In this document: positions 1 through 8,982 of the stretch, one piece after another | Numbering within the stretch: position 1 is the stretch's first letter | Layout of the letters: the number at the start of each line of letters is the position of its first letter | Origin: Paraconexibacter antarcticus | Lineage (GTDB): Bacteria; Actinomycetota; Thermoleophilia; Solirubrobacterales; Solirubrobacteraceae | Assembly (NCBI RefSeq): GCF_024220175.1 | Contig: NZ_CP098502.1 | Coordinates: 4,220,514-4,284,513, forward strand | Length of the DNA: 64,000 nt | Direction: 5' to 3' | Translations under genes and position numbers: made by a program | Notes under the pieces: generated by a model | The model's input: the letters and a program-made list of their open reading frames with translations, nothing else | Database searches by the model: none | What the model was told of the DNA's origin: nothing

Positions 1-549
1 GTCGAGCTCGCTGATGAGCGGCTGGAAGTCGGTCTCGGTCGGCGCGAAGCCGATCTTGCCCTTCCACTGCGGCCCGCCGAGCGCGAGGAGGGTGGCCGGG
101 AGCTGCGCGGCCTTCAGCTCGCCGGTGTTGTAGGCCAGGACGGCGGAGCGGGCGGACACGCCGACCCACTGCCCGTTCGGGTCGTTGTAGCGCGCCGGCG
201 TCTTCGCGAGCGTGCTCGCCGCGGCCGGCGCGAAGAGGCCCTGCTTCTCGAGGACGGTGAGGGCGGGCGGGTTCTCGGCGACGAACACGTCCGCCGGCGA
301 GGCGGAGCCCTCGCGGAGGACCTGGTTCGCGAGGGAGCCCTCGTCGCTCGAGCGGAGCTTCACGGTGATGCCGGTGCGCCGCTCGAAGTCGGTGACGAGC
401 TTCGCCATGGTCTGCTCGTGCTGGCCGCTGTAGACCGTGATCGGGCCCTTCGCGCCCGCGGCGCCGCCCGAGGAGGGACCTCCGCCTCCGCATGCGGTCA
501 CGCCGAACGCCGAACCGATGGCCAGAAGGCCGATGACACTGCGACGCAC
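1..549 (-). CDS. Iron(III) ABC transporter substrate-binding lipoprotein (3' part outside window)
   Basis: Extracellular binding protein of an Fe(3+) ABC importer. The visible N-terminal 183 residues start with MRRSVIGLLAIG, a lipobox ending GVTAC followed by a Gly/Ser linker, then ITVYSGQHEQTMAKLV, ADVFVAENPP and WVGVSARSAVLAYNTG, which are hallmarks of the FbpA/FutA-like iron-binding family. The GTG start at 549 has GAGAGGG upstream. An iron-box-like palindrome sits 18 bp upstream of the start, agreeing with iron regulation. The gene runs off the left edge, so permease and ATPase genes are not visible. Molybdate- or phosphonate-type binding proteins are less likely given the VYSGQHE opening and the iron box. 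Confidence 0.85.
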   Translation of the reverse strand, partial: MRRSVIGLLAIGSAFGVTACGGGGPSSGGAAGAKGPITVYSGQHEQTMAKLVTDFERRTGITVKLRSSDEGSLANQVLREGSASPADVFVAENPPALTVLEKQGLFAPAAASTLAKTPARYNDPNGQWVGVSARSAVLAYNTGELKAAQLPATLLALGGPQWKGKIGFAPTETDFQPLISELD

Positions 550-566
550 GCGCGTCCCTCTCTTGC

Positions 567-595
567 TTAGGCGACCCTTACTAAGGGCAACCTAA
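567..595. promoter_or_regulatory. Iron-box-like palindrome (DtxR/IdeR type)
   Basis: TTAGG-CGA-CCCTTA-C-TAAGGG-CAA-CCTAA: both the outer arms TTAGG/CCTAA and the inner arms CCCTTA/TAAGGG are perfect inverted repeats. The TTAGG...CCTAA frame resembles the IdeR/DtxR consensus and could hold two overlapping 19-bp boxes. It lies just upstream of the iron transporter gene. That DtxR/IdeR proteins repress iron uptake when iron-loaded is established; binding here is inference. Confidence 0.65.
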
Positions 596-748
596 CACAC
601 GATCGCGCCGGGGCGACCCGGGCCCGCGACGGCCGCGGTCCGCCGCGGTCCTCCGCGGGAGGTGCGGGGTTCCCCCATTGGAGGATGGGCGTGCGCTCCA
701 CGATCGGCGAGGCTGGCTCCCGTCCGTCCACCACGATCGAGCGGCTGC

Positions 749-2542
749 ATGAGCACTTCCCTGCTGTCCGACCCGCGTTTCGTCGGGGCGGTGCACGAAC
801 TGGCCGAGCGTCAGGAGCGCCCCGGCGACGCCGTGATGGCGGACGCCGCCGCGTGCCTGGCCGAGATGGAGACCTCCCAGCAGCGCGTCGGGCGGGCCAT
901 CTGGGCGCGCTGGGCCACCTATCTCTACTCGCGCGCGTACCGGCTGACCGTCGACGAGGAGGCGCTCGCCCGCATCCGCGACCTCGGGCGCACCCACCCG
1001 CTCGTCTTCCTGCCCTCGCACCGGTCGAACCTCGACGGCTACGTCATGGCGTCGCTGCTGTACAAGCACGGCTTCCCCGGGAACTTCACGCTCGGCGGCA
1101 AGAACATGGCGTTCTGGCCGATCGGCCCGCTCGGGCGGCGCAGCGGCGTCATCTGGATCCGCCGGAGCTTCCGCGACGACGACGTCTACAAGCTCACGCT
1201 GCGCCACTACCTCGGCCACCTCGTCCGCCAGGGCCACGACCTGGAGTGGTACATCGAGGGCGGGCGCACCCGCACGGGCAAGCTCCTGCCGCCGACGCTC
1301 GGGCTCTTCACGTACCTCGCCGACGCGGTCGAGGACCACGGCGTGCAGGGCGTCCACGTCATCCCGACGTCGATCGTCTACGACGAGCTGCCCGAGGTCG
1401 AGGAGATGACGACCGAGTCGCACGGGGCCGTCAAGCCGCCCGAGGGGCTGCCCTGGCTCCTGCGCTTCGCCCGCCAGCAGCGCGGCGACTACGGGAACGT
1501 CCAGGTGAACTTCGGCGAGCCGATCGACCTCGCCGAGGCGCTCGCCGCGAACGGGTCGGACCCCGTCGACAAGGCGGCGCGGCGGCTCGCGCGCCACAAG
1601 GTCGCGATCGAGGTCTGCGCGCGCATCAACCGCGCGACCCCGGCGACCGCGCCGTCGCTCCTGACCCTCGCGCTGCTCGGCGTCGAGGACCGCGCGCTGA
1701 CCTTCCAGCAGGTGCAGGACGTCCTGCGGCCGGTCCTCCGCTACGTCATCGCGCGGGACATCCCCGCCGACGACGGCGCCCGCCGCCTGACGACGCAGGA
1801 CGGCGTCCGCGAGACGCTCGCGACGCTCGTCACCCACGGGGTCGTCGACCGCTACGACGGCGGTACCGAGACGGTCTTCGGCATCGGCGCCGAGCAGGCC
1901 CTCGTCGCCGGCTTCTACCGCAACATCTCGATCCACTGGTTCCTCGACCGGGCGATCGCCGAGCTCGCCCTCCTGCACGTCGCGGACGAGCCCGGCGACG
2001 ACGTCGTCGAGTCCGCCTGGGACGAGGCCTTCCGCCTGCGCGACCTGCTGAAGTTCGACTTCTTCTTCGCCGATCGCGAGCAGTCCCGCGCCGACCTCAC
2101 CGCGGAGATCGAGCTCATCGAACCGGGCTGGCGTGAGCACGGCCGCGAGCACCTCGGCGAGATCGGCCCGGCCATGGTGCGCAGCGGTGCGCTCATGGCG
2201 CCGCGCATCCTGCGCTCGTTCATCGAGACCCACCTCGTCGTCGCCGACCGCCTGCAGGCCCTCGGCGAGTGGCCGACCGAGCCGGGCGCGATCGCCGACG
2301 ACTGCCTCGGGCTCGGCACGCAGTACCTGCGGCAGCGGCGCATCACGAGCCGCGACGCGATCTCGCTGCACCTCTTCTCCCCCGCGGTGAAGCTCTGCGC
2401 GAACTACGGGCTGCTCGACGGGCCCGAGCTCGTGCGGCGGCGGCGGGAGCACGCCGCCTACCTCCACGCGCTGCAGCGCCGGCTCGGCGCCGCCGGGGAC
2501 CTCGCCCACGCCTCGATCGAGCAGGCGCTCGCGTTCTCATGA
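749..2542 (+). CDS. plsB: Glycerol-3-phosphate 1-O-acyltransferase (PlsB-like)
   Basis: Membrane-associated acyltransferase that acylates sn-glycerol-3-phosphate at position 1, the first step of phospholipid synthesis. The 597-aa protein shows block I HRSNLD (His91, Asp96), GNFTLGGKNM and EGGRTRTGK (about 170-178), then VIPTSIVYDELPE, the order expected of the PlsB/DHAPAT family. It is shorter than E. coli PlsB (about 800 aa) but similar to actinobacterial members. ATG 749 is preferred over in-frame GTG 662 because residues before it are low-complexity. An FAD oxidoreductase follows after 46 bp, possibly co-transcribed. DHAP acyltransferase activity cannot be excluded. Confidence 0.85.
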   Translation: MSTSLLSDPRFVGAVHELAERQERPGDAVMADAAACLAEMETSQQRVGRAIWARWATYLYSRAYRLTVDEEALARIRDLGRTHPLVFLPSHRSNLDGYVMASLLYKHGFPGNFTLGGKNMAFWPIGPLGRRSGVIWIRRSFRDDDVYKLTLRHYLGHLVRQGHDLEWYIEGGRTRTGKLLPPTLGLFTYLADAVEDHGVQGVHVIPTSIVYDELPEVEEMTTESHGAVKPPEGLPWLLRFARQQRGDYGNVQVNFGEPIDLAEALAANGSDPVDKAARRLARHKVAIEVCARINRATPATAPSLLTLALLGVEDRALTFQQVQDVLRPVLRYVIARDIPADDGARRLTTQDGVRETLATLVTHGVVDRYDGGTETVFGIGAEQALVAGFYRNISIHWFLDRAIAELALLHVADEPGDDVVESAWDEAFRLRDLLKFDFFFADREQSRADLTAEIELIEPGWREHGREHLGEIGPAMVRSGALMAPRILRSFIETHLVVADRLQALGEWPTEPGAIADDCLGLGTQYLRQRRITSRDAISLHLFSPAVKLCANYGLLDGPELVRRRREHAAYLHALQRRLGAAGDLAHASIEQALAFS

Positions 2543-2588
2543 CCGCGCGCGCCACGACCATTCGCCATCGGAAGGGACCCGCCACGCC

Positions 2589-3938
2589 ATGAAGACCGCC
2601 GTCATCGGAGCCGGCCCCGCCGGGTGCACCGCCGCCTACACGCTACGCCGGCAGGGCCACGAGGTCGAGGTGTTCGAGGCCGCGGACCGGGTCGGCGGCC
2701 GCACGAGCCAGCTCATGCGCGAGGGCTTCAACCTCGGGTCGGGCGCGCTCTTCCTCATGGGCGGGATCTACCCGCGGACGAACGCGATCCTCAAGGAGCT
2801 CGGGCACTACGAGGAGCTCGTCCCGTGGGACGCGCAGACGCACGTCATCGACGCCGACGGCAGGCGCTACGTCGTGAAGTTCGACCAGGTCATGAGCTTC
2901 CTGAAGCTGCCCGTCTTCAGCGTGAAGGACAAGGCGCGCATCGCGGCGGGGGTGGCGAGGCAGCTGCTGTCGCGCGGCCCGAAGCGCTGCTTCGACGGCG
3001 CCGAGCTCGCGCGGTACGACCGCGGCGAGACCCTCGAGACGTGGTCGCGCCGCGTGCTCGGGGACAAGGGCCACGACTACATCACGGTCCCGTACATGGG
3101 CTTCCTCTACGCGGTGCCGATGTCGTGGCTGTCGACGTCGCTCTACCAGGCGATCCTCCAGCAGTTCTACAAGCTCTCGCTGTCGGTGCCGCCGCGCGGG
3201 ATCGGGCAGATCTGCGACTGGCTCGTCGAGGGGTCGCCCGGCGCGCGCGTGCACCTCTCGACGCCCGCCGAGGCGATCACGCGGACGCCGTCCGGCTACG
3301 CCGTCACCGCGGGCGGCGAGACCTACGAGGTGGACGCGATCGTCGTCGCCTGTGAGCCCGGCGTCGCCGCCGACCTGCTCGCGGGCCTCGTCCCCGAGGA
3401 GGCGACGACGAAGCTCCGCGTCTGCCGCTACTCCGAGTACGCGCACGCGCAGGTCTGCTGGGAGCAGAACCCGTGGCCGGGGTCGAAGATCTCCGTCGCG
3501 CTGCCGGCGAACATGCCCGACGCCGTGTGGGGTGCCGCCGTCCTGCAGAGCCACCGCCACCCGGGCGCGGTGCCGCCCGGCGGCGAGGCGGTCGGCGTCT
3601 ACTTCTACACGCCCCCGCTCGCGGGCATGACCGACGAGGAGATCGGCCGGGCGGCGGTCGACGCCGCGCGGCTCGCCTACGGGGACGCGCCCGAGCCGAG
3701 CTTCGTGCACGTCTTCCACTACCGGCGCGGGCTGTCGATCGCCGGCCCCGGGCACTACGCGACGCTCAACTCGGTCCACCTCGAGATGCCGCCGGGCATC
3801 ACGCTGGCCGGCGACTACTTCGCCCACGCGGGTGTCGAGGCGGCGATCTTCAGCGGCGAGCTCGCGGCGCAGCGGCTGCGGGCGGCGGGTCCGGCGCCGG
3901 TGGCCACCCCGGCCGGGGTGGGGGACGGGCTCGGGTAG
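2589..3938 (+). CDS. FAD-dependent NAD(P)-binding oxidoreductase (amine oxidase / protoporphyrinogen-oxidase-like)
   Basis: 449 aa. The N-terminus KTAVIGAGPAGCTAAYTL is a dinucleotide-binding fold (GxGxxG), followed by VEVFEAADRVGGRTSQ (the E and GGR of the FAD motif) and a C-terminal ITLAGDYFAHAGVEAAIFSG, the usual flavin-contacting end of the amine-oxidase/phytoene-desaturase superfamily. Substrate is not deducible; related proteins are often annotated as protoporphyrinogen oxidase or carotenoid/steroid desaturase. It follows plsB by 46 bp with GGAAGGGA upstream, and ends 46 bp before an EamA transporter. A second protein of this superfamily lies at 14.7-16.0 kb. Confidence 0.7.
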   Translation: MKTAVIGAGPAGCTAAYTLRRQGHEVEVFEAADRVGGRTSQLMREGFNLGSGALFLMGGIYPRTNAILKELGHYEELVPWDAQTHVIDADGRRYVVKFDQVMSFLKLPVFSVKDKARIAAGVARQLLSRGPKRCFDGAELARYDRGETLETWSRRVLGDKGHDYITVPYMGFLYAVPMSWLSTSLYQAILQQFYKLSLSVPPRGIGQICDWLVEGSPGARVHLSTPAEAITRTPSGYAVTAGGETYEVDAIVVACEPGVAADLLAGLVPEEATTKLRVCRYSEYAHAQVCWEQNPWPGSKISVALPANMPDAVWGAAVLQSHRHPGAVPPGGEAVGVYFYTPPLAGMTDEEIGRAAVDAARLAYGDAPEPSFVHVFHYRRGLSIAGPGHYATLNSVHLEMPPGITLAGDYFAHAGVEAAIFSGELAAQRLRAAGPAPVATPAGVGDGLG

Positions 3939-3984
3939 ATCACCGGCGACGCCGGGGCGGCGGAGGCAAGACCGTGGGCGCCCC

Positions 3985-4827
3985 GTGGCCGTCCTCCTCG
4001 CCCTCGGCACGTCGGTCGGGTACGGCGTGGCGAACCTCCTCGCGCCGCTCTTCGCGCAGCGCTTCCCGCTCGCGGCCGTCCTCCTCGCGGGGCAGGCGAC
4101 CGCGCTGGCCCTGACGCTCGTCGGCCTCGCGGTCACGGGCGAGCCGGTGCCCGGCGCCGGGGACATCGGCTTCGGGGTGCTCGCCGGCGTGGGCAACGCC
4201 GCGGGGCTCATCGGGTTCCTCCTCGCCGCCGAGGCCGGCCCCGTCTCCCTCGTCGCGCCGATCGGCGCGAGCGGCGGCGTGCTCCCCGTCGTCTACGACC
4301 TCGCCCGCGGGGCGTCGCTCGGCAGGCTCGAGGCGGTCGGCCTGACGCTCGCGCTCGTCGGCGTCGTCATCGCCGCCCGCCGGCCCACGGGGGGCGCGGC
4401 GCCGCCCGCCCACCACGACCTGCGCCGGTGCGTCACCTTCGCGCTCGTGAGCGCCGCCGGCTTCGGCCTCCTGCTCATCGCCCTGCCGCAGGCGGCCGAC
4501 GGCGGCCGCTGGTGGGCCCTCGCGGACGCCCGCGCGGTCATCGTCCTGGCGGTGCTCGGCTTCGCCGCGGCGACCGGCCGCAGCCTCCGCGCCCCGGCCC
4601 GGGAGCTGCCGCGGCTCGCGGTCCCGGGCGTCCTGCTCATCAGCGGGACGCTGCTCTACACGCTCGCGACCGAGCGCGGCTCGCTGTCGGTCGTCGCCGT
4701 GCTCGCGAGCCTCAACCCGGCCGTCACCGTCGCACTCGCCTTCGTGCTGCTCGGCGAGCGCGTGACGCGGACGCAGGCCGTCGGCATCGGCTGCATCATC
4801 GCGGGCGTCGTCGCGGTCGCCGCCTGA
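3985..4827 (+). CDS. EamA/DMT-superfamily membrane transporter
   Basis: 280-aa integral membrane protein with about ten hydrophobic segments and internal duplication, as in the drug/metabolite (RhaT/EamA) exporters. The second half has LLYTLATERGSLSVVAVLASLNPAVTVALAF and LLGERVTRTQAVGIGCIIAGV, which is the typical EamA repeat ending. GTG 3985 is chosen because the peptide before it is arginine-rich and non-homologous; no well-placed ribosome binding site is seen, so the start is uncertain. It is convergent with the TetR gene ending at 4843. Substrate unknown. Confidence 0.75.
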   Translation: MAVLLALGTSVGYGVANLLAPLFAQRFPLAAVLLAGQATALALTLVGLAVTGEPVPGAGDIGFGVLAGVGNAAGLIGFLLAAEAGPVSLVAPIGASGGVLPVVYDLARGASLGRLEAVGLTLALVGVVIAARRPTGGAAPPAHHDLRRCVTFALVSAAGFGLLLIALPQAADGGRWWALADARAVIVLAVLGFAAATGRSLRAPARELPRLAVPGVLLISGTLLYTLATERGSLSVVAVLASLNPAVTVALAFVLLGERVTRTQAVGIGCIIAGVVAVAA

Positions 4828-4842
4828 GGGGCGGCCCCGCTG

Positions 4843-5457
4843 TCAGCCCAGCAGCGTCCGCGACCAGATCTCGCCGGAGACGCGGCCGAGGGCGGTGATC
4901 GTCGCCTCGGTGGGCGGCGTCGCCGCGAGCGCGAGGCGCGTGTAGGCGAGCTGGTCCAGGACGCCGCCCAGCGCGTCGGCGAGGAGGCCGACGTCGGAGG
5001 TCTGCAGGTGGCCGGCCTTCTCGAGGCGGCGCAGCCAGCGCTCGATCCGCTCGACGTAGGCGCGGCGGACGTCGAGCCAGACCGCGTCGAGGCCGGGCTC
5101 GTGGGCGGCGGCGAGCTCGCGCAGGACGCGGAGCACCTGGCGGTGCTCGGCGTAGACGCGGAAGAACTCGGTGTTGCGGGCGACGATCGTCTCCTCGTCG
5201 ACCTCACTGCCCTCGGTGAGCGGGCCGGTCGCCGCGAGCAGCGCATCCAGCGGTTCCTCGAGGACCTCGAGGAGGAGCGCGTTCTTGTCGGGGAAGTGGC
5301 GGTAGTAGCCGGCCTGCGACATGCCCGCGGCGGCGGTGATGTCGGCGATCCGCGTCGCCGCATAGCCCCGCTCCCCGAAGCACCGCGCGGCGGCCTCCAG
5401 CAGGCGGGCACGGGAGGCCCGGCCGCGGGCATTTCCGGGGAGGGCGATGTCCGTCAC
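4843..5457 (-). CDS. TetR-family transcriptional regulator
   Basis: 204 aa. The N-terminal helix-turn-helix is clear: RLLEAAARCFGERGYAATRIADITAAAGMSQAGYYRHFPDKNALL, a canonical TetR DNA-binding domain. The remainder is an all-helical ligand/dimer domain. It is divergent from the P450 operon at 5533, with an imperfect inverted repeat between them, so it is a plausible local repressor of that operon, induced by its substrate. GTG 5457 is used because no ATG occurs in frame upstream of the HTH. Confidence 0.85.
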   Translation of the reverse strand: MTDIALPGNARGRASRARLLEAAARCFGERGYAATRIADITAAAGMSQAGYYRHFPDKNALLLEVLEEPLDALLAATGPLTEGSEVDEETIVARNTEFFRVYAEHRQVLRVLRELAAAHEPGLDAVWLDVRRAYVERIERWLRRLEKAGHLQTSDVGLLADALGGVLDQLAYTRLALAATPPTEATITALGRVSGEIWSRTLLG

Positions 5458-5467
5458 GAACGACAGC

Positions 5468-5506
5468 TTGACACGCGCCGGGCGACTATGCGAATGTGAA
5501 TACGCA
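5468..5506. promoter_or_regulatory. Divergent control region: TTGACA hexamer and candidate TetR operator
   Basis: A perfect TTGACA lies at 5468-5473 and an imperfect inverted repeat TGCGAATGTGAATACGCA at 5489-5506, between the TetR gene and the P450 gene. No good -10 at 17 bp from TTGACA was found, so only the position and the inverted repeat support a regulatory role. Confidence 0.35.
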
Positions 5507-5532
5507 ATCGCAAACAGGTCGGAGGAGCCGGG

Positions 5533-6735
5533 ATGCCCCAGGGGTTGGACATCGACTTGATGGAGCTGGACCCGTTCGTCGCCGGGGAGGACGGGGCGCT
5601 CTTCCGCTGCCTGCGCGACGAGGACCCGTGCCACTGGAACGACGAGCAGGACGGCCCGGGCTTCTGGTCGCTCACCCGCTACGAGGACGTCAAGGCGGCC
5701 GGCTCGGACTGGCAGACGTTCTCCAGCGCGCAGGGCACGCAGATCCAGAGCCGGCGGGCCGAGGGCCACGGCAAGCCGTCGATCCACAACATGGACCCGC
5801 CGCGGCACAAGCCCCTCCGCGGCCTGCTCACGAGCGACTTCGCCCGCGAGCGCGTCGAGCGGATGGAGCCCCGCGCCCGCGAGGTCGTGAGCGAGTACCT
5901 CGACCGGCTCGTCGCCGCGGGCGGGTGCGACCTCGTCGCCACCGCGACGATGCAGATCCCGATCCTCGTCTTCGGCACGATGCTCGGCGCGCCGAAGGAG
6001 GACGTCCACCGCCTGCTCGAGTGGACGAACGTCATGTCGGGCCAGACCGACCCGGACTACGTCGCCGACCCGGGTGTCGTCGAGCGGGTGCGGCACGAGG
6101 TCTTCGACTACTTCCACGCGCTGACCGAGGCGCGCCGCGCGCAGCCGCAGGACGACCTCATCAGCGTCCTCGTCACCGGCGAGATCGACGGGCAGCGCCT
6201 CGAGCGCGACGAGCTCGACCCGTACTACCTCGTGCTGCTCGTCGCGGGCAACGAGACGACGCGCAACATGATGACCGGGGCCGCGCTGCTCCTCCACGAG
6301 AACCCCGGCGAGTGGGAGCGGCTGAAGGCCGGCCTCGTGACGCCGCGGGTCGCGATCGAGGAGATCGTGCGCATGGTCTCCCCCATCGTCTGCATGCGCC
6401 GGACCGCGACGCGCGACGTCGAGCTGCACGGCCGGCAGGTCCGCGCGGGCGACAAGGTCGTCCTCTGGTTCACGTCGGCCAACCGCGACGAGCGGGTCTT
6501 CGACGACCCCGACACGCTCCGGCTGGACCGCACGCCGAACAAGCACCTCGGGTTCGGCTGGGGGCCGCACTTCTGCATCGGGTCGCACCTCGCGCGCCTG
6601 GAGGGCGAGATCCTCCTCGAGGAGCTCGTGCGGCGCGACCTGCGGATCGCGGTCACCGGCGAGCCCGAGCGCCTGCGCTCGAACTTCTTCCGCGGCATCA
6701 AACGACTTCCCGTCTCCGTCGGGGTCGGACCCTGA
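5533..6735 (+). CDS. Cytochrome P450 monooxygenase
   Basis: 400-aa soluble bacterial class I P450, which needs ferredoxin and reductase partners not seen nearby. Visible signatures: I-helix AGNETTR (238-244) for oxygen activation, ExxR in EEIVR (Glu277/Arg280), and the heme loop [10 protein letters not shown] with proximal Cys348. [13 protein letters not shown] near residue 90 is typical of CYP125/142/107-like families that oxidise steroids, terpenoids or fatty acids; the exact CYP family is not resolved. ATG 5533 has GGTCGGAGGAGCC upstream. Its TGA overlaps the ATG of the aldehyde dehydrogenase, so a hydroxylate-then-oxidise pathway is likely. Confidence 0.93.
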   Translation: MPQGLDIDLMELDPFVAGEDGALFRCLRDEDPCHWNDEQDGPGFWSLTRYEDVKAAGSDWQTFSSAQGTQIQSRRAEGHGKPSIHNMDPPRHKPLRGLLTSDFARERVERMEPRAREVVSEYLDRLVAAGGCDLVATATMQIPILVFGTMLGAPKEDVHRLLEWTNVMSGQTDPDYVADPGVVERVRHEVFDYFHALTEARRAQPQDDLISVLVTGEIDGQRLERDELDPYYLVLLVAGNETTRNMMTGAALLLHENPGEWERLKAGLVTPRVAIEEIVRMVSPIVCMRRTATRDVELHGRQVRAGDKVVLWFTSANRDERVFDDPDTLRLDRTPNKHLGFGWGPHFCIGSHLARLEGEILLEELVRRDLRIAVTGEPERLRSNFFRGIKRLPVSVGVGP

Positions 6736-8144
6736 TGCCGCAGCATCAAGAAGCTCCCGGTCGCGGTGCGCCGATGATCGACGTCGTCGACCCGAGCACC
6801 GAGGCGGTCATCGGGCAGGTCGCCGAGGCCGGGCCCGCGGGCGTGGACGCCGCCGTGCGGGCCGCCCGCGCCGCGCTCCCCGCGTGGTCGGGCACGCCGC
6901 TGGACGAGCGCCTCGCGATGCTGTCGGCCCTCGCCGACGGGCTCGAGGCGCGCGCCGCCGCCATCGGGGCATCCCTCGCCCGCGAGATGGGGATGCCGCT
7001 CGCCCAGGCGACCGCGGTCCAAGCCGCGCTGCCGGTCGGCGTCATCCGCGCGACCGTCGCGGCGGCGCGGGACTTCCCGTTCTCCTCGCACGAGGGCGGC
7101 GCGACGATCCTCCGCGAGCCCGCCGGCGTCGTCGCCGCGATCACGCCGTGGAACTTCCCCCTGCACCAGATCGCCGCGAAGCTCGCGCCGGCGCTCGCGG
7201 TCGGCTGCACCGTCGTCCTGAAGCCGAGCGAGCTCGCGCCGCTGACGATCGACCTGCTGCAGGACGCCGCCCGCGAGGCCGGCCTCCCCGCGGGCGTGCT
7301 GGGCGTCGTCCACGGCACCGGCCCGGTGACGGGCGAGGCGCTCGTCTCGCACCCCGGGGTCGACGTCATCTCGCTCACCGGCTCGGTCGCCGCCGGCCGC
7401 CGGGTCGGCGCCATCGCGGGCGGCGCCGTCAAGCGCGCGTGCCTGGAGCTCGGCGGCAAGTCGCCCGCCGTCGTCCTCGACGACGCCGACCTCGAGCACG
7501 CGGTCCGCTACACGACCGCCCGCTGCTGCTTCAACAGTGGGCAGGCGTGCAACGCGCCGACCCGCCTGCTCGTCGCCCGCGGCCAGGAGGCGGACGCCGT
7601 GGCGATCGCGGCCGACGCCGCGGCAGCGCTCGTCGTCGGCCCCGCGCTGGACGAGGGGACGACGATGGGCCCCGTCGTCTCGGCCGCCGCGCGCGACCGC
7701 ATCCGCGCGCACATCGACGGGGCGGTCGCCGCCGGGGCGCGGGCCGTCCACGGCGGCAGCGCCGCCCCCGCGGGCACCCCGGACCGCGGCTTCTACGTCG
7801 CGCCGACCGTCCTGGCCGGCGTCACCGAGGACATGCGGGTGCACCGCGAGGAGGTCTTCGGACCGGTCCTGGCGATCGTCGCCTACGACGACGAGGACGA
7901 CGCCGTGCGCCTCGCGAACGCGACGGACTACGGGCTCTCCGCGGAGCTCTTCACCGGCGACCCGGACCGCGCCCGCGCCGTCGCGGCGAGGCTCCGCGCC
8001 GGCCAGGTGAAGGTCGGCGGGGTGAGCGCACGGGATGCCCTGGGCGCCCCCTTCGGCGGCTACGGCCTCAGCGGCCTGGGACGCGAGCTCGGGCGCTTCG
8101 GCCTCGAGGAGTTCGTCGAGGTCAAGGCCGTGCTCGGTGTCTGA
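6735..8144 (+). CDS. NAD(P)+-dependent aldehyde dehydrogenase
   Basis: 469 aa, full-length ALDH superfamily enzyme oxidising an aldehyde to the acid. Motifs in order: AAITPWNFPLHQIAAKLAPA (cofactor site), LTGSVAAG, LELGGKSP with general base Glu238, FNSGQACNAPTR with nucleophile Cys272 (34 residues apart, as in the family), and EEVFGPVLA. ATG 6735 shares a base with the P450 stop (TGATG), suggesting translational coupling; Met14 (6774) is an alternative. The 3' end overlaps the next SDR by 8 bp. Context suggests it oxidises an aldehyde made by the P450/SDR pair. Confidence 0.92.
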   Translation: MPQHQEAPGRGAPMIDVVDPSTEAVIGQVAEAGPAGVDAAVRAARAALPAWSGTPLDERLAMLSALADGLEARAAAIGASLAREMGMPLAQATAVQAALPVGVIRATVAAARDFPFSSHEGGATILREPAGVVAAITPWNFPLHQIAAKLAPALAVGCTVVLKPSELAPLTIDLLQDAAREAGLPAGVLGVVHGTGPVTGEALVSHPGVDVISLTGSVAAGRRVGAIAGGAVKRACLELGGKSPAVVLDDADLEHAVRYTTARCCFNSGQACNAPTRLLVARGQEADAVAIAADAAAALVVGPALDEGTTMGPVVSAAARDRIRAHIDGAVAAGARAVHGGSAAPAGTPDRGFYVAPTVLAGVTEDMRVHREEVFGPVLAIVAYDDEDDAVRLANATDYGLSAELFTGDPDRARAVAARLRAGQVKVGGVSARDALGAPFGGYGLSGLGRELGRFGLEEFVEVKAVLGV

Positions 8145-8898
8145 GTCACCCCTCCCCGTCGTCGTCACCGGCGCCGCCTCCGGCATCGGCGCCGCGGTCG
8201 CGGCGCTGCTCGTCGCGGGCGGCACGCCGGTCATCGGCCTGGACCGGCACGCGTCCGCGCCGGACGGCGTGGACGCGCGCGCCTGCGACCTCTCGGACCC
8301 GGCCGCGATCGACGCCGCCGTCGCTGCGCTGCCCGATCGGCTCGGCGGCCTCGCGTCCGTCGCCGGCGTCCCCGGCACACACCCGCCGGAGCGGATCGTC
8401 GCGGTGAACCTCCTCGTGCCCCGGCGGCTCGGGGCCGCGCTCACCCCGCGCATCGCCCGCGAGGGCGCGATCGTCAACGTCGCGTCCGTCGCCGCGCAGC
8501 GGAGCGCCGCGACCGACGCGGAGGTCGCCGCCGTCCTCGACGCGTCGGGCGACGCCGCGGTCCTCGCCGCCGTCGCGGCCCACGGCCTCGACGGCAGCGC
8601 GACGTACGACTTCACGAAGAAGGCCCTGCTGGCGCTCACGCTGCGGCAGGCGCGGGACGGGCTGGCGGCGGGCGTGCGGGCGCTGAGCGTCTCCCCCGGC
8701 CCGACGGAGACGCCGATCCTCGGCGACTTCGAGCAGACGATGGGAGCGGACCGCATGGCCGCCGCCGCGCAGGTCGTCGGCCGGCACGGACGGCCCGAGG
8801 ACAACGCACCGCTCATCGCCTTCCTGCTTTCGCGGGAGGCGCGCTGGGTCAACGCCGTCGACATCCGGGTCGACGGCGGACTGCTGGGGGTCCGATGA
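8137..8898 (+). CDS. Short-chain dehydrogenase, 3alpha-hydroxysteroid-dehydrogenase-like
   Basis: 253-aa SDR. TGAASGIG (11-18) binds NAD(P); Tyr157 and Lys161 in YDFTKK plus the Ser of NVASVAAQ form the catalytic triad; SPGPTETPIL and a C-terminal VDGGL follow. The long insertion between the Ser motif and the Tyr (AATDAEVAAVLDASGDAA...) is the arrangement of Comamonas-type 3alpha-HSD/carbonyl reductases rather than FabG, so a cyclic alcohol or ketone substrate is plausible. GTG 8137 overlaps the ALDH stop. An 84-bp gap with an inverted repeat separates it from the next gene. Confidence 0.87.
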   Translation: MSESPLPVVVTGAASGIGAAVAALLVAGGTPVIGLDRHASAPDGVDARACDLSDPAAIDAAVAALPDRLGGLASVAGVPGTHPPERIVAVNLLVPRRLGAALTPRIAREGAIVNVASVAAQRSAATDAEVAAVLDASGDAAVLAAVAAHGLDGSATYDFTKKALLALTLRQARDGLAAGVRALSVSPGPTETPILGDFEQTMGADRMAAAAQVVGRHGRPEDNAPLIAFLLSREARWVNAVDIRVDGGLLGVR

Positions 8899-8906
8899 GG
8901 CATCTG

Positions 8907-8920
8907 CCGTCGAACGACGG
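8907..8920. repeat. Perfect inverted repeat in the gap before the dikinase-like pair
   Basis: CCGTCG-AA-CGACGG, 6-bp perfect arms, in the only sizeable gap (8899-8982) of the P450-DUF7064 run. It may be an operator or a small hairpin; no promoter hexamers are convincing. Confidence 0.35.
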
Positions 8921-8982
8921 GCTTGCTTCATCGGGCCCCCAGGGCATCAGGTAACGACAGGCAACGAGGGAGAGAGATCGAG

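Noticed and set aside
581..2509. Long open frame antisense to the plsB-like gene
   Set aside because: G+C-rich coding DNA opens long antisense frames; its translation is Arg/Val/Glu-rich without motifs, while the plus strand has clear acyltransferase motifs.
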